From: Mesorhizobium ciceri WSM4083
GTDB lineage: Bacteria; Pseudomonadota; Alphaproteobacteria; Rhizobiales; Rhizobiaceae
Length of the DNA: 64,000 nucleotides
Direction: 5' to 3'
Assembly (NCBI RefSeq): GCF_000519305.1
Contig: NZ_JAFG01000004.1
Location: 1-64,000 of the forward strand
Part shown: one piece after another, positions 17,234 to 26,082 of the stretch
Position numbering within the stretch: position 1 is the first letter of the stretch
Layout of the letters: each line of letters opens with the position of its first letter
Position numbers and translations under genes: made by a program
Notes under the pieces: model-generated
Seen by the model: only the letters and a program-made list of their open reading frames with translations
Told to the model about the DNA's origin: nothing
The model's database searches: none

Positions 17234-18739
17234 ATGGAAAAGCGAATCTACCCACAAGCCATCGAATCTGTCGTCATGCCGGAGCCTTTTGGCCGGCAAA
17301 GCTTTGATAGCGCCGAAAAGGCCGTCAAGGCACTGCAGGCGCTTTACGACCGCAACACCAAGTTCCTGCGCGACTCCTTCGCAGAGCTGGCGGCAGCAGG
17401 CGGCGACAATGGCAAGCGCTACCGGGCCTTCTATCCGGAGATCGGCGTCACCACCAACTCATTCACCCAGATCGACTCGCGCCAGGCCTATGGCCATATG
17501 CCGACGCCTGGGCATTTTTCCACCACCATCACCCAGCCGGGCCTGTTCGAAAGCTACCTCGTCGAGCAGTTGCGCCTGATCATGCGCAATCATGGGGTTG
17601 CAGTCACGGTGTCGGAATCGACCACACCCATCCCGCTGCATTTCGCCTTCCTTGAAGGCACCCATGTCGACGGCGCGGCGGCAGAGCGCATCAAGCGGCC
17701 GATCCGCGACCTGTTCGACGTGCCGGATCTCGATGGCACCGACGACCAGATCGCCAACGGCACCTTCGAAGTCGCCTTCGGCGAGCCGAGGCCTCTGGCG
17801 CCTTTCACGGCGCAGCGCATCGACTATTCGCTGCACCGGCTGTCGCACTATACGGCGACCACGCCGCAGCAGTTCCAGAACTTCGTGCTGTTCACCAATT
17901 ATCAGTTCTACATCGACGAATTCGTCGCCCGCGCCCGCGACCTGATGGCCAAAGGCGGCGGCGGATACACGGAGTTCGTCGAGCCGGGCAATGTCATCAC
18001 CAAGAGCGGGCAAAGCGCGCCCAGTGAAGGCGTTGCACCGCCGCGCCTGCCGCAGATGCCGGCCTATCATCTGAAGAAATCGGGACATGGCGGCATCACC
18101 ATGGTCAATATCGGCGTCGGGCCTTCCAACGCCAAGACCATCACCGACCATATTGCAGTGCTGAGGCCGCATGCCTGGGTGATGCTCGGTCACTGCGCCG
18201 GCTTGCGCAACACCCAGGCGCTTGGCGACTATGTGCTGGCGCATGCCTATGTGCGCGAGGACCACGTGCTGGACGACGATCTTCCGGTCTGGGTGCCGAT
18301 CCCGCCGCTGGCCGAGATCCAGGTGGCGTTGCAGGAAGCCGTCGCCGAAGTCACCGGCCTTTCCGGCTACGACCTGAAGCGCATCATGCGCACCGGCACC
18401 GTCGCCACCATCGACAATCGCAACTGGGAGCTGCGCGACCAGCGTGGGCCCGTACAGCGTCTGTCGCAATCTCGCGCCATCGCACTCGACATGGAATCGG
18501 CGACCATCGCCGCCAATGGCTTCCGCTTCCGTGTTCCCTACGGCACGCTGCTGTGCGTTTCGGACAAACCGCTGCATGGCGAGTTGAAGCTGCCCGGCAT
18601 GGCGACCGAATTCTACAAGCGCCAGGTGGCGCAGCACCTGACCATCGGCATCAGGGCAATGGAAAAGCTTGCGGAAATGCCGATGGAGCGGCTGCATTCG
18701 CGCAAGCTCAGAAGTTTTTCGGAGACGGCGTTCCAGTAG
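17234..18739 (+). CDS. amn: AMP nucleosidase
   Basis: Hydrolyses AMP to adenine and ribose 5-phosphate, adjusting the adenylate pool. The 501-residue length fits the bacterial enzyme. The N-terminal AMN-specific domain (about 1-180, with PEIGVTTNSFTQIDSRQAYGH) is followed by the nucleoside phosphorylase-like catalytic domain (about 260-480), including ITMVNIGVGPSNAKT, VMLGHCAGLRNTQ and LDMESATIAANGFRFRVPYGT, where the ME pair binds ribose. No clear ribosome site is seen before the ATG. It seems to be a single gene. Confidence 0.93.
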   Translation: MEKRIYPQAIESVVMPEPFGRQSFDSAEKAVKALQALYDRNTKFLRDSFAELAAAGGDNGKRYRAFYPEIGVTTNSFTQIDSRQAYGHMPTPGHFSTTITQPGLFESYLVEQLRLIMRNHGVAVTVSESTTPIPLHFAFLEGTHVDGAAAERIKRPIRDLFDVPDLDGTDDQIANGTFEVAFGEPRPLAPFTAQRIDYSLHRLSHYTATTPQQFQNFVLFTNYQFYIDEFVARARDLMAKGGGGYTEFVEPGNVITKSGQSAPSEGVAPPRLPQMPAYHLKKSGHGGITMVNIGVGPSNAKTITDHIAVLRPHAWVMLGHCAGLRNTQALGDYVLAHAYVREDHVLDDDLPVWVPIPPLAEIQVALQEAVAEVTGLSGYDLKRIMRTGTVATIDNRNWELRDQRGPVQRLSQSRAIALDMESATIAANGFRFRVPYGTLLCVSDKPLHGELKLPGMATEFYKRQVAQHLTIGIRAMEKLAEMPMERLHSRKLRSFSETAFQ

Positions 18740-18810
18740 GCCGGTTCCACGCATCGCATGGGCATTTCGTCATCTTGATTGGGCCGCATTTCTGCCGATA
18801 AGCAGACGGC

Positions 18811-19857
18811 ATGGAGAGAGCGAGCTTCGGGACATTGCTGATGTCGGTTGCATTCCTGGCAATGCTGGCCTGTTCGATCGCGCTCGTGGCCGGGTTTTTC
18901 GGAACGCTGCATCCGGCCTTCGATTCCTTCTCGCATTTCCGCATCCACCTTGCCGTGCTGATGGCGCTTTGCGCACTGCCGCTGCTGGCCACGACATTTC
19001 GCCTGCAAGCGGCCGTGGCGCTGCTTTTTGCCGTGGCGGCCTTCGCCACCACTTCCGGTTCGCTGTCCTTCTCCCGCCTGTGGCCGGTTCAGGCCGCCTA
19101 TGAAGCCAAGAACGAAGACCGCGCGATCTACAAGCTGCTGCAGATGAACCTGCGCTACGACAATCCAACGCCGAAGAAGGTGCTGTCGCTGATCGGCCGG
19201 ACCAATCCCGACGTGATCACCCTCGACGAAGTATCGGCGATGTGGGCGACCGAGCTTGGCTATATCAGCAGCGCCTATCCATACCGGATCCTCTGTCCTT
19301 ACCCTAACAAGATATTCGGCGTCGCGCTGCTCTCGCGGCGGCCCTTTGCCGCCGGCACCGAGGCGCGTTGTGAACGGCGCGGCGCCATGGCGACAGCGAC
19401 CGTCGACTTCGGCGGCATCGACGTCGATGTCGCCGCGATCCATCTCAGCTGGCCCTGGCCACGCGAACAGTACTGGCAGATCGGTGAATTGACGGAGCCG
19501 CTTTCCGCGCTCGGCGAGACGGCCATCATGGCTGGCGACTGCAATGCCGCGCCGTGGAGTGCCGCCGTGCGGCGGGTCGCGGCGCTTGGCGGGCTGACCG
19601 TGATGCCGTCCGCCGGCCCGACCTGGATCCACATCAAGCTGCCAGACTTCCTGCGGCGCTTCGCCGGCCTGCCGATCGACCAGGTTTTCAGCAAGGGCGG
19701 TGTGACCATCCATTCCGCGACACGGCTGGAAGACACCGGCTCGGATCACCTTCCGGTCATGGTGGAGTTCTCGCTCAGGCTGAACCAGCAAAAGCCGCTC
19801 GATGAACATGAAACCGCGACCGCGGCCATTGTTCGGACCGGCAAGACGCCAGGCTGA
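18811..19857 (+). CDS. Membrane-anchored endonuclease/exonuclease/phosphatase family protein
   Basis: 348 residues. Three hydrophobic segments at about 8-30, 46-64 and 67-85 anchor the protein, and the remainder is an EEP domain with the metal and catalytic set: MNLRYDNP, ITLDEVS, HLSWPWPREQ, MAGDCNAAPWS and the terminal GSDHLP. The family acts on nucleic acids, phospholipids or phosphoinositides; anchored members like this one, with the domain probably facing the periplasm, have unknown substrates. Confidence 0.85.
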   Translation: MERASFGTLLMSVAFLAMLACSIALVAGFFGTLHPAFDSFSHFRIHLAVLMALCALPLLATTFRLQAAVALLFAVAAFATTSGSLSFSRLWPVQAAYEAKNEDRAIYKLLQMNLRYDNPTPKKVLSLIGRTNPDVITLDEVSAMWATELGYISSAYPYRILCPYPNKIFGVALLSRRPFAAGTEARCERRGAMATATVDFGGIDVDVAAIHLSWPWPREQYWQIGELTEPLSALGETAIMAGDCNAAPWSAAVRRVAALGGLTVMPSAGPTWIHIKLPDFLRRFAGLPIDQVFSKGGVTIHSATRLEDTGSDHLPVMVEFSLRLNQQKPLDEHETATAAIVRTGKTPG

Positions 19858-19861
19858 AGGA

Positions 19862-20461
19862 TCAGGGCCTGACCAAAGCGACTACGAGATGCTGGACATG
19901 GCCGCCGCCGCGATGCTCGCGCGCATCGAAAGCGAGCTGCTTGGCCTCATATGCGGCATTGGTGGCCTTGATACGTCGCTGTGCCTCGCGACGTGTCTTG
20001 TAACAGGACCGGTCGTCGGCAATCCTGAGGCCGGAGATCGATCTCTCCGTGGCCCGCATCATCTCCCTGGCGATGCGGCCATGGGTTTCTTCATGGGCGC
20101 GGACGCCAGCGAAGAACCGCGTCCAGCGCTTCCGGAGCGTCGGCGTGGTGGCTGAGGCGACACGCGGAAATGTATAGAAGAGATTGAGCGTGCCGTTGGC
20201 ACGCCGCAAGCGGCAACCGCCATTGTCCTGGCTGGTGTCAAGGTCCCAATCCACTGCGTAGCCGGTCAACGCGATGGCATGCGTCATGAAGCCGTGCTTC
20301 GGCCCCTTGCGGTCCATCGCCTGCATCAGCGCCAGCCCCGTGTTCCCGGTGATGTCGTAGGTCCGCGTCTTGACCACCACCCTGGTGCCGGCCGAGGCCG
20401 CCGAAGCCAAACCGAACAGCGCAGTGATCGCCACGAGGCATGCCAGAACCGCCAGGCGCAT
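19862..20461 (-). CDS. DUF922 family secreted Zn-dependent protease-like protein
   Basis: 199 residues with a signal peptide (VLACLVAITALFGLASAASA-GT) and a DUF922 domain carrying the HExxH motif HEETHGRIA at about residues 130-138, preceded by W-x-R-F-F-AGVRA. DUF922 members are predicted metalloproteases of unknown substrate. The ATG at 20461 is chosen because AAGGAG sits seven bases before it and inside the longer reading from 20482. It converges on the EEP gene with a five-base gap. Confidence 0.82.
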   Translation of the reverse strand: MRLAVLACLVAITALFGLASAASAGTRVVVKTRTYDITGNTGLALMQAMDRKGPKHGFMTHAIALTGYAVDWDLDTSQDNGGCRLRRANGTLNLFYTFPRVASATTPTLRKRWTRFFAGVRAHEETHGRIAREMMRATERSISGLRIADDRSCYKTRREAQRRIKATNAAYEAKQLAFDAREHRGGGHVQHLVVALVRP

Positions 20462-20583
20462 TGGCCATCTCCTTATCGTCAAGGAATGGAACCATAAGCG
20501 CGCGGCAGTTTCAACAGTCCTAATGTTTCACATGCCACAGGAGACCCGAGTCACCGCCGGGGCACGCTGTGGCCGGCGCGGGC

Positions 20584-22263
20584 CTACATGCCCTGGTAGA
20601 CCGGGCCTTCTCCGCCTTGCGGCGGCACCCAGTTGATGTTCTGGTTCGGGTCCTTGATGTCACATGTCTTGCAGTGGACGCAGTTCTGCGCGTTGATGAC
20701 AAAGCGCACATCCTTGGCCGTGGGATCGGCGGCGGCATTGCCGTCCTTGTCGACCCACTCGTAAACCCCGGCCGGACAATAGCGCGTCGAGGGGCCCGCA
20801 AAGACATCGTGCTCGGAACGCTTCTGCAGTTCCATGTCGCCGACAAGCAGGTGGACCGGCTCGTTTTCCTCGTGATTGGTGTTGGACAGGAACACCGAGG
20901 ACAGCCGGTCGAAAGTCAGCACGCCATCGGGCTTCGGATAGGCGATCTTCTTGTGCCGGGCGGCGGGCTCTAGCGTTGCATAGTCGGCCTTGCCATGCTT
21001 CAGCGTGCCGAAGGGCGAGACACCGAACAGCGTGTTCAGCCACATGTCGAGGCCGCCGAGGCCGACACCGACGATGGTGCCGAAGCGCGACCACAGCGGC
21101 TTGACGTTGCGCACCTTCTTCAGATCCTTGCCGATGTCGGTCGCGCGCCAGGCTTCCTCGTAGGAAGTGAGTTCGTCATTGGCGCGCCCGGCACCGATCG
21201 CCTCGGCGACATGCTCGGCCGCCAGCATGCCGGACAGCACGGCATTGTGCGAGCCCTTGATGCGCGGCACGTTGACGAAGCCCGCCGCACAGCCCATCAG
21301 CGCACCACCGGGGAAGGAGAGTTTCGGCACCGACTGCCAGCCGCCCTCGGTGATGGCGCGCGCGCCATAGCCCAGGCGCTTGGCGCCCTCGAAGGTCCCG
21401 CTGATTGCCGGATGGGTCTTGAAGCGCTGGAATTCCTCGAACGGCGACAGATACGGGTTCTTGTAATTGAGGTGGAGGACGAAGCCGACCGCCACCTGAT
21501 TGTCCTCGAGATGGTAGAGGAACGAGCCGCCGCCGGTCTTCAAGTCAAGCGGCCAGCCGAAGGAATGCTGGACCAGCCCCGGACGGTGGTTCTCCGGCTT
21601 GACCTGCCAGAGTTCCTTCAGGCCGATGCCGTATTTGCCGGGCTCACGGCCATCGGAAAGCTTGTATCTGGCGATCAATTGCTTGGCGAGTGAACCGCGC
21701 GCGCCCTCGCCGATCAGCACATATTTGCCCATCAGCGCCATTCCGGGTGCGAAACCCGGGCCATGTGTGCCGTCCTTCTCGATGCCCATGTCGCCGGTGA
21801 CGACGCCGGTGACGGCGCCTTCTTCATTGTACAGCAAGCCTGCGGCGGCAAAGCCCGGATAGATCTCGACGCCGAGCGCTTCGGCCTTGGTCGCCAGCCA
21901 GCGGCAGACATTGCCGAGCGAGACGATGTAGTTGCCGTGATTGTTCATCAGCGGCGGCATGAAAATGTTGGGCAGGCGAAACGAGCCGGCGGGACCGAGG
22001 ACCAGGAAATGATCTGATGTGACCGGCGTCTTGAAGGGATGGCCGTCCTCGTCGCGCCAGCCCGGCAAGAGCCGGTCGATGCCGATCGGATCGACGACTG
22101 CGCCGGAGAGGATATGGGCGCCGACCTCACCGCCCTTCTCCAGGACAACGACCGAAAGCTCGGGATTGACCTGCTTGAGGCGGATGGCGGCGGCGAGGCC
22201 CGCCGGTCCGGCGCCGACGATAACCACGTCGAATTCCATGCTTTCGCGTTCGATGTCGCTCAT
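20584..22263 (-). CDS. etfD: Electron transfer flavoprotein-ubiquinone oxidoreductase
   Basis: Inner-membrane-associated FAD/4Fe-4S enzyme that passes electrons from ETF to ubiquinone, serving acyl-CoA dehydrogenases such as the ivd product in this window. The 559-residue product has the dinucleotide-binding motif VVIVGAGPAGLAAAIRL near the N terminus, the quinone-binding region in the middle, and the C-terminal iron-sulfur cysteines YCPAGVYEW and NCVHCKTCD with closing block PQGGEGPVYQGM. The ATG at 22263 follows GGAGGGG; the TTG one codon earlier is less likely. Confidence 0.94.
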   Translation of the reverse strand: MSDIERESMEFDVVIVGAGPAGLAAAIRLKQVNPELSVVVLEKGGEVGAHILSGAVVDPIGIDRLLPGWRDEDGHPFKTPVTSDHFLVLGPAGSFRLPNIFMPPLMNNHGNYIVSLGNVCRWLATKAEALGVEIYPGFAAAGLLYNEEGAVTGVVTGDMGIEKDGTHGPGFAPGMALMGKYVLIGEGARGSLAKQLIARYKLSDGREPGKYGIGLKELWQVKPENHRPGLVQHSFGWPLDLKTGGGSFLYHLEDNQVAVGFVLHLNYKNPYLSPFEEFQRFKTHPAISGTFEGAKRLGYGARAITEGGWQSVPKLSFPGGALMGCAAGFVNVPRIKGSHNAVLSGMLAAEHVAEAIGAGRANDELTSYEEAWRATDIGKDLKKVRNVKPLWSRFGTIVGVGLGGLDMWLNTLFGVSPFGTLKHGKADYATLEPAARHKKIAYPKPDGVLTFDRLSSVFLSNTNHEENEPVHLLVGDMELQKRSEHDVFAGPSTRYCPAGVYEWVDKDGNAAADPTAKDVRFVINAQNCVHCKTCDIKDPNQNINWVPPQGGEGPVYQGM

Positions 22264-22483
22264 CAACCCCTCCGCACTGGCTTATCCCATTCGGGTATCT
22301 TGCTGGCTCCCGCGCTGCATAGCGCATCAATTGACGACAGGAAACCGGCGCATACGTGACAATGCCGTTTTGGCCAAAAAGTCGCGCATTGCGAGGCTGG
22401 AAGACGGCTTTTCGCCCGGCATTGCCTCCAAGGCGCGCGTTTTTAATTGTTCGACGGCTTGCTTATCGGCCATACTTCACGCC

Positions 22484-23128
22484 ATGCGCATTCCTGGGCC
22501 AGCCGGCTTTTCATCGACGCGCTTTCTTTTCCCGCCCGGCCGGATCCGCCGGGCGCTCCTTTTGGCCCTTCTGATGCTGGCGCCGCATCACGCTGCCGCC
22601 GACGAAGTGAAGGTCTGGGCGGCGGGCGCCTACTCCTTCTCCGACGAGCTTGGCGGCTTCCGCATCACCGGCGCCTCGGGCATCGGGACGAAGGACGATC
22701 CGTTCGTCATCACCGAAGAGCTGAATTCGTCAACGCCGGTGACGCTGACGATCCGCACGACAAAGCCGATCCAGGCCTTCGGCAAGGCCGGCGAATTCGC
22801 CAACGGCATGATGTATATGCGCATCGAGGTGCTCAACAACAGCGGCCAAGCCTGGATCGAATTCCAGTTCGAATTGCAGGAGATCCTGAACCAGCCGAGC
22901 GTGTTCGGCGACGGGCTTTCCTTCGACCAGCGCAACAAGACGCCGGACAATATCTTGTCGAGCAATTTCGCCGATTTCGATCGCGATTTCGAACCCTATG
23001 ACCGGCTGCTGTTCAGGAATGGCAAGGTCGACCCGCTGAAAACCGCCAGGTTCGAATTCCTCATGACCGACTACACGCCGCGCTGGACCTTCTATCTGGT
23101 GCAGGACCCGCGCATACCAACGGGGTAG
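22484..23128 (+). CDS. Exported protein of unknown function
   Basis: Product of 214 residues from the ATG at 22484, with a basic N terminus and hydrophobic signal segment (RRALLLALLMLAPHHAAA-DE). The mature part is rich in beta-type residues (VKVWAAGAYSFSDELGGFRITGASGIGTKDDPFVITEE shown here only as FSDELGGFRI and GTKDDPFVITEE) and looks like a single immunoglobulin- or jelly-roll-type domain, ending TPRWTFYLVQDPRIPTG. The family is not recognised. Divergent from etfD. Confidence 0.65.
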   Translation: MRIPGPAGFSSTRFLFPPGRIRRALLLALLMLAPHHAAADEVKVWAAGAYSFSDELGGFRITGASGIGTKDDPFVITEELNSSTPVTLTIRTTKPIQAFGKAGEFANGMMYMRIEVLNNSGQAWIEFQFELQEILNQPSVFGDGLSFDQRNKTPDNILSSNFADFDRDFEPYDRLLFRNGKVDPLKTARFEFLMTDYTPRWTFYLVQDPRIPTG

Positions 23129-23147
23129 AAATGATAGGAATTTTTTC

Positions 23148-23177
23148 TTGACTCGGTGAGATCAGCTATGGTACATT
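23148..23177 (+). promoter_or_regulatory. Candidate promoter of a short transcript
   Basis: TTGACT (23148-23153) with a CTTGAC context typical of alphaproteobacterial promoters, 17 or 18 bases before GTACAT/TACATT (23171-23177). It sits directly before the hairpin terminator at 23207, so transcription would yield an RNA of only about 50 bases. Confidence 0.5.
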
Positions 23178-23183
23178 TTTGCC

Positions 23184-23231
23184 TATGGTGCTGATTTGCG
23201 CCAGTGACCCGCCGCACAGGCGGGTTTTTCG
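23184..23231 (+). ncRNA. Candidate small RNA of about 50 nt ending in a terminator
   Basis: Inferred from a promoter-like element at 23148-23177 followed within 60 bases by a complete intrinsic terminator, with no gene body between. The single-stranded part would read about CTATGGTGCTGATTTGCGCC before the stem. It could be a stand-alone sRNA or a premature-termination leader for the uracil-DNA glycosylase gene that starts 125 bases downstream. Small alphaproteobacterial sRNA families (for example suhB, RF00519) are worth comparing; I could not do so. Confidence 0.4.
23207..23230 (+). terminator. Intrinsic terminator
   Basis: Stem ACCCGCC / GGCGGGT with a GCACA loop, then TTTTT. It lies 78 bases after the exported-protein gene and directly after the candidate short transcript, so it may serve both. 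Confidence 0.8.
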
Positions 23232-23356
23232 TTTGATGCTCCGTCAGCCAGCGCGCCGGCGAAAGGCTCCGAAGGAACCCGTCAACCCGGGTTCGTTGCC
23301 CTGGTAGAGAAGCTGCCAGCCTTGCAAATTGCCGCCACGCGGACGAATGTGAATCG

Positions 23357-24238
23357 ATGACTGCCGCTTCCCCAACCAACAGACCTGATATCGCCGACCT
23401 GCTGGCGTTTTACGCCAGCGTGGGCGTCGACGAGGCACTCGAAGAGCAGCCGGTGAACCGGTTCGCCGAGGTTGCGCCAAAGCCGATGGAGCGCGCGCCG
23501 ACCGCAGCGCCTTCGGGTGACACCTCCACTCCGCTGCGCTCGACGACCGTGTCCCGCGGCGAAGCCGGGGACAGAGCAAATGCACCACCCGTTGCGCGGT
23601 CGCCGTCTGCGACGACTGCGGTTCCCGATGAAGCGCAGGCGGCACTGGCTCGCCAATTGGCGACGACAGCAACGACGCTGGACGAGCTTCGCCAGCACAT
23701 GGCGGCATTCGACGGCTGCAATCTCAAGGCCACCGCCAAGAACCTGGTGTTCGCCGACGGCAACCCGGAAGCCGCCGTCATGCTGGTCGGCGAGGCACCC
23801 GGCCGCGATGAGGACCTCGAGGGCCTGCCCTTCGTCGGCCGCTCGGGCCGGCTGCTCGACCGCATGCTGGCGGCGATCGGGCTCGACCGCACTTCAGTCT
23901 ATATCGCCAATGTCATTCCCTGGCGGCCGCCGGGCAATCGCACGCCGACGCCGCACGAGACCGAGATCTGCCGGCCGTTCATCGAGCGACAGATCGAGCT
24001 GGTCAATCCCAAGGTGCTGATCAACCTTGGCGGCCCGTCAGCCAAGACCTTGCTCAACACCTCGGAAGGCATATTACGGCTGCGCGGCAACTGGCGCGTC
24101 CACACGACGGCGTCCGGCATCGCCATCCCGGCCATGCCGACGCTGCATCCGGCCTATCTCCTGCGAACCCCGTCGCACAAGAAGCTGGCGTGGCGAGATT
24201 TCCTCGAAGTCAAGGCGAAGCTGCGCGCGCTCACCTAG
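23357..24238 (+). CDS. Uracil-DNA glycosylase, family 4-like with partial Fe-S ligand set
   Basis: Base-excision repair enzyme that removes uracil from DNA. 293 residues: a variable linker (about 30-100), then the catalytic domain with motif 1 GEAPGRDED (about 144-152), [27 protein letters not shown] and motif 3 HPAYLLR (about 263). Family 4 enzymes carry a 4Fe-4S cluster on four cysteines (CxxC, then two more 16 residues apart). Here the first position is F118 (FDGC, only C121 kept) and the third is W189 (NVIPW), with C205 kept at exactly 16 residues. The cluster may therefore be absent or bound differently. Confidence 0.85.
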   Translation: MTAASPTNRPDIADLLAFYASVGVDEALEEQPVNRFAEVAPKPMERAPTAAPSGDTSTPLRSTTVSRGEAGDRANAPPVARSPSATTAVPDEAQAALARQLATTATTLDELRQHMAAFDGCNLKATAKNLVFADGNPEAAVMLVGEAPGRDEDLEGLPFVGRSGRLLDRMLAAIGLDRTSVYIANVIPWRPPGNRTPTPHETEICRPFIERQIELVNPKVLINLGGPSAKTLLNTSEGILRLRGNWRVHTTASGIAIPAMPTLHPAYLLRTPSHKKLAWRDFLEVKAKLRALT

Positions 24239-24292
24239 CGATAACCTCGCAGGTAATTGAAATGCGCGCCTCTCCGGCCTAGTCATTCACCC

Positions 24293-25104
24293 ATGACAGC
24301 AGCCCAAACCTTCGCCGGCAGCCTCATTCGCGAGTGGCGCACCCGCCGCCGCATGTCGCAGCTCGATCTCGCCATGGAGGCCGAAATCTCGCAGCGCATC
24401 TGAGCTTCGTCGAAAGCGGCCGCGCCGCGCCCTCGCGCGAGATGGTGCTGCATCTGGCCGAGCAATTGTCGATACCGCTGAGGCAACGCAACCAGCTGCT
24501 GCTCGCCGCCGGCTTTGCCCCCAGCTTCGGCGAACGCTCGCTGACCGACACGACGCTGGCGCCGGCGATGGCGGCGGTCGAGATCGTGCTCAAAGGCCAC
24601 GAGCCTTTCCCGGCACTCGCCGTCGACCGCCACTGGAACCTGGTCTCGGCCAACGCCGCCATCGCCCCCTTCCTTGCCGATGTCGGCGAGGCTTCGCTGC
24701 TGACGCCGCCGGTCAACGTGCTTCGCCTCAGCCTGCATCCCGGCGGCATCGCACCACGCATCGTCAATCTCGCGGAGTGGCGGACGCATCTCCTTGAGCG
24801 CCTGAAACACCAGAACGATGCCAGCGGCGACGAGGTGCTGATCGAATTGGAGCGTGAGCTGAGGACTTATCCATCCGGCCTGAAAGGCAGCCGGCCGTCG
24901 CCGGTCGAGCCGAATGCCATCGTGCATCCGCTCAGGCTGGCGCATGGCGATCAGGTGCTGTCATTCATCAGCACCATCACCGTGTTCGGCACGCCGCTCG
25001 ACGTGACGCTTTCGGAACTGGCGATCGAATCGTTTTTCCCCGCCGACGAACAGACGAGGACAGTTCTGGTTCGGTTGGCGAAGGAGCGAGCCGAGCTGTC
25101 GTAA
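24293..25104 (+). pseudogene. XRE-family regulator with a frameshift in the HTH
   Basis: Two frames together encode an XRE helix-turn-helix protein. The first (from ATG 24293) gives LIREWRTRRRMSQLDLAMEAEISQR and then hits TGA; the second resumes as LSFVESGRAAPSREMVLHLAEQL and runs to 25104 with the C-terminal MmyB-like ligand domain (VDRHWNLVSANAAIAPF). Restoring one C in CAGCGCATCTGAGC near 24394-24397 would join them as ...SQRHLSFVESGR. Either the gene is inactivated inside its DNA-binding domain or the assembly has an indel. No internal start keeps the HTH intact. Confidence 0.85.
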
Positions 25105-26082
25105 TCACCCTTCAGGCAAAGACGCCTTGCGCGTGCGGGTGCGCTCCAGGCCAAGCTGGCGTTCGCGCCAGATGATGAAGATGCCGGCGGCGACGACGAT
25201 CAGGCCGCCGACAAGCATATGGAGCGTGGCGACGTCGCCGAAGACGAGATAACCGACGACGACGCCGAGGATCATCGACGTATATTCGAACGGCGCCACG
25301 ACCGAGGCCTCGGCATGGCGATAGGCCGCCGTCATCAGGATCTGCCCGAGGCCGCCGCAGAAGCCGGCGGCAACAAGGAGAGCCGTCTGGAGCGGCGTCA
25401 GCGCCTGCCAGCCGAATGGCAGCGACAGCAGCGACATGACGCTCGCCGTCACCGAAAACCACAGCACGATGGTCGCCGTGCGCTCGCTTTGCACGAGATT
25501 GCGCACCAGGAGCATGGCGACGGCCGAGATCGCTGCCGCGACAAGAGCGGCCATGACGCCAAGCACTTCCTGGTCGTCGAGCGCCTCGTCGGAACTGAGT
25601 AGCGTCAGTTCCGGCCAGGAGATGATCAGCACGCCGACCAGGCCGACCGCGACCGCGCTCCAGCGATAGACACGGATGGCCTCGCCGAGGAAGATCGAGC
25701 TGAACACCACCACCAGCAGCGGCTGCGCGTAGTTCAGCGTGATCGCTTCCGGCAGCGGCAGCCGGGTCAACGCGAAAAAGCCGAGCCCCATGGCGCAGAC
25801 GCCGACCAGGCCGCGGGCGATGTGGTTGAACGGACGCCTGGTGGTGAAGGCGGTGCCGAGTTCTTTCCTGAAGGCCAGGAAGGCGATGATCGGGAAGATG
25901 GCGAAGAAAGAGCGGAAGAAGACAATCTGGCCGGCCGGAACCGTGCCTGCGGCTTTGATGCAGGTCTGCATGCCGACGAAGACCGCCACCGACACGATCT
26001 TGAGCATGATGCCGGTAAGCGTGTCGTGCCCGCCGGCATCATCGCTGGCTGTGGCCGAGGGGCTGCCGGGGCCTGCTGTCAC
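25105..26082 (-). CDS. EamA/DMT-family transporter
   Basis: Drug/metabolite transporter of the inner membrane, about 325 residues, with ten predicted helices in two EamA halves (for example IVSVAVFVGMQTCIKAA, ALTRLPLPEAITLNYAQPL, and in the second half YRHAEASVVAPFEYTSMILG). It likely exports a small amino acid or related metabolite. The GTG at 26082 is proposed as start because it overlaps the stop codon of the upstream hydroxylase gene as GTGA and places the first helix near residue 30. The substrate is unknown, but coupling to that gene suggests a shared role. Confidence 0.85.
   Translation of the reverse strand: MTAGPGSPSATASDDAGGHDTLTGIMLKIVSVAVFVGMQTCIKAAGTVPAGQIVFFRSFFAIFPIIAFLAFRKELGTAFTTRRPFNHIARGLVGVCAMGLGFFALTRLPLPEAITLNYAQPLLVVVFSSIFLGEAIRVYRWSAVAVGLVGVLIISWPELTLLSSDEALDDQEVLGVMAALVAAAISAVAMLLVRNLVQSERTATIVLWFSVTASVMSLLSLPFGWQALTPLQTALLVAAGFCGGLGQILMTAAYRHAEASVVAPFEYTSMILGVVVGYLVFGDVATLHMLVGGLIVVAAGIFIIWRERQLGLERTRTRKASLPEG

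Noticed and set aside
23185..23307. 40-codon frame across the candidate sRNA and terminator
   Set aside because: It crosses a complete intrinsic terminator and is arginine/proline-rich, so it is unlikely to be translated.
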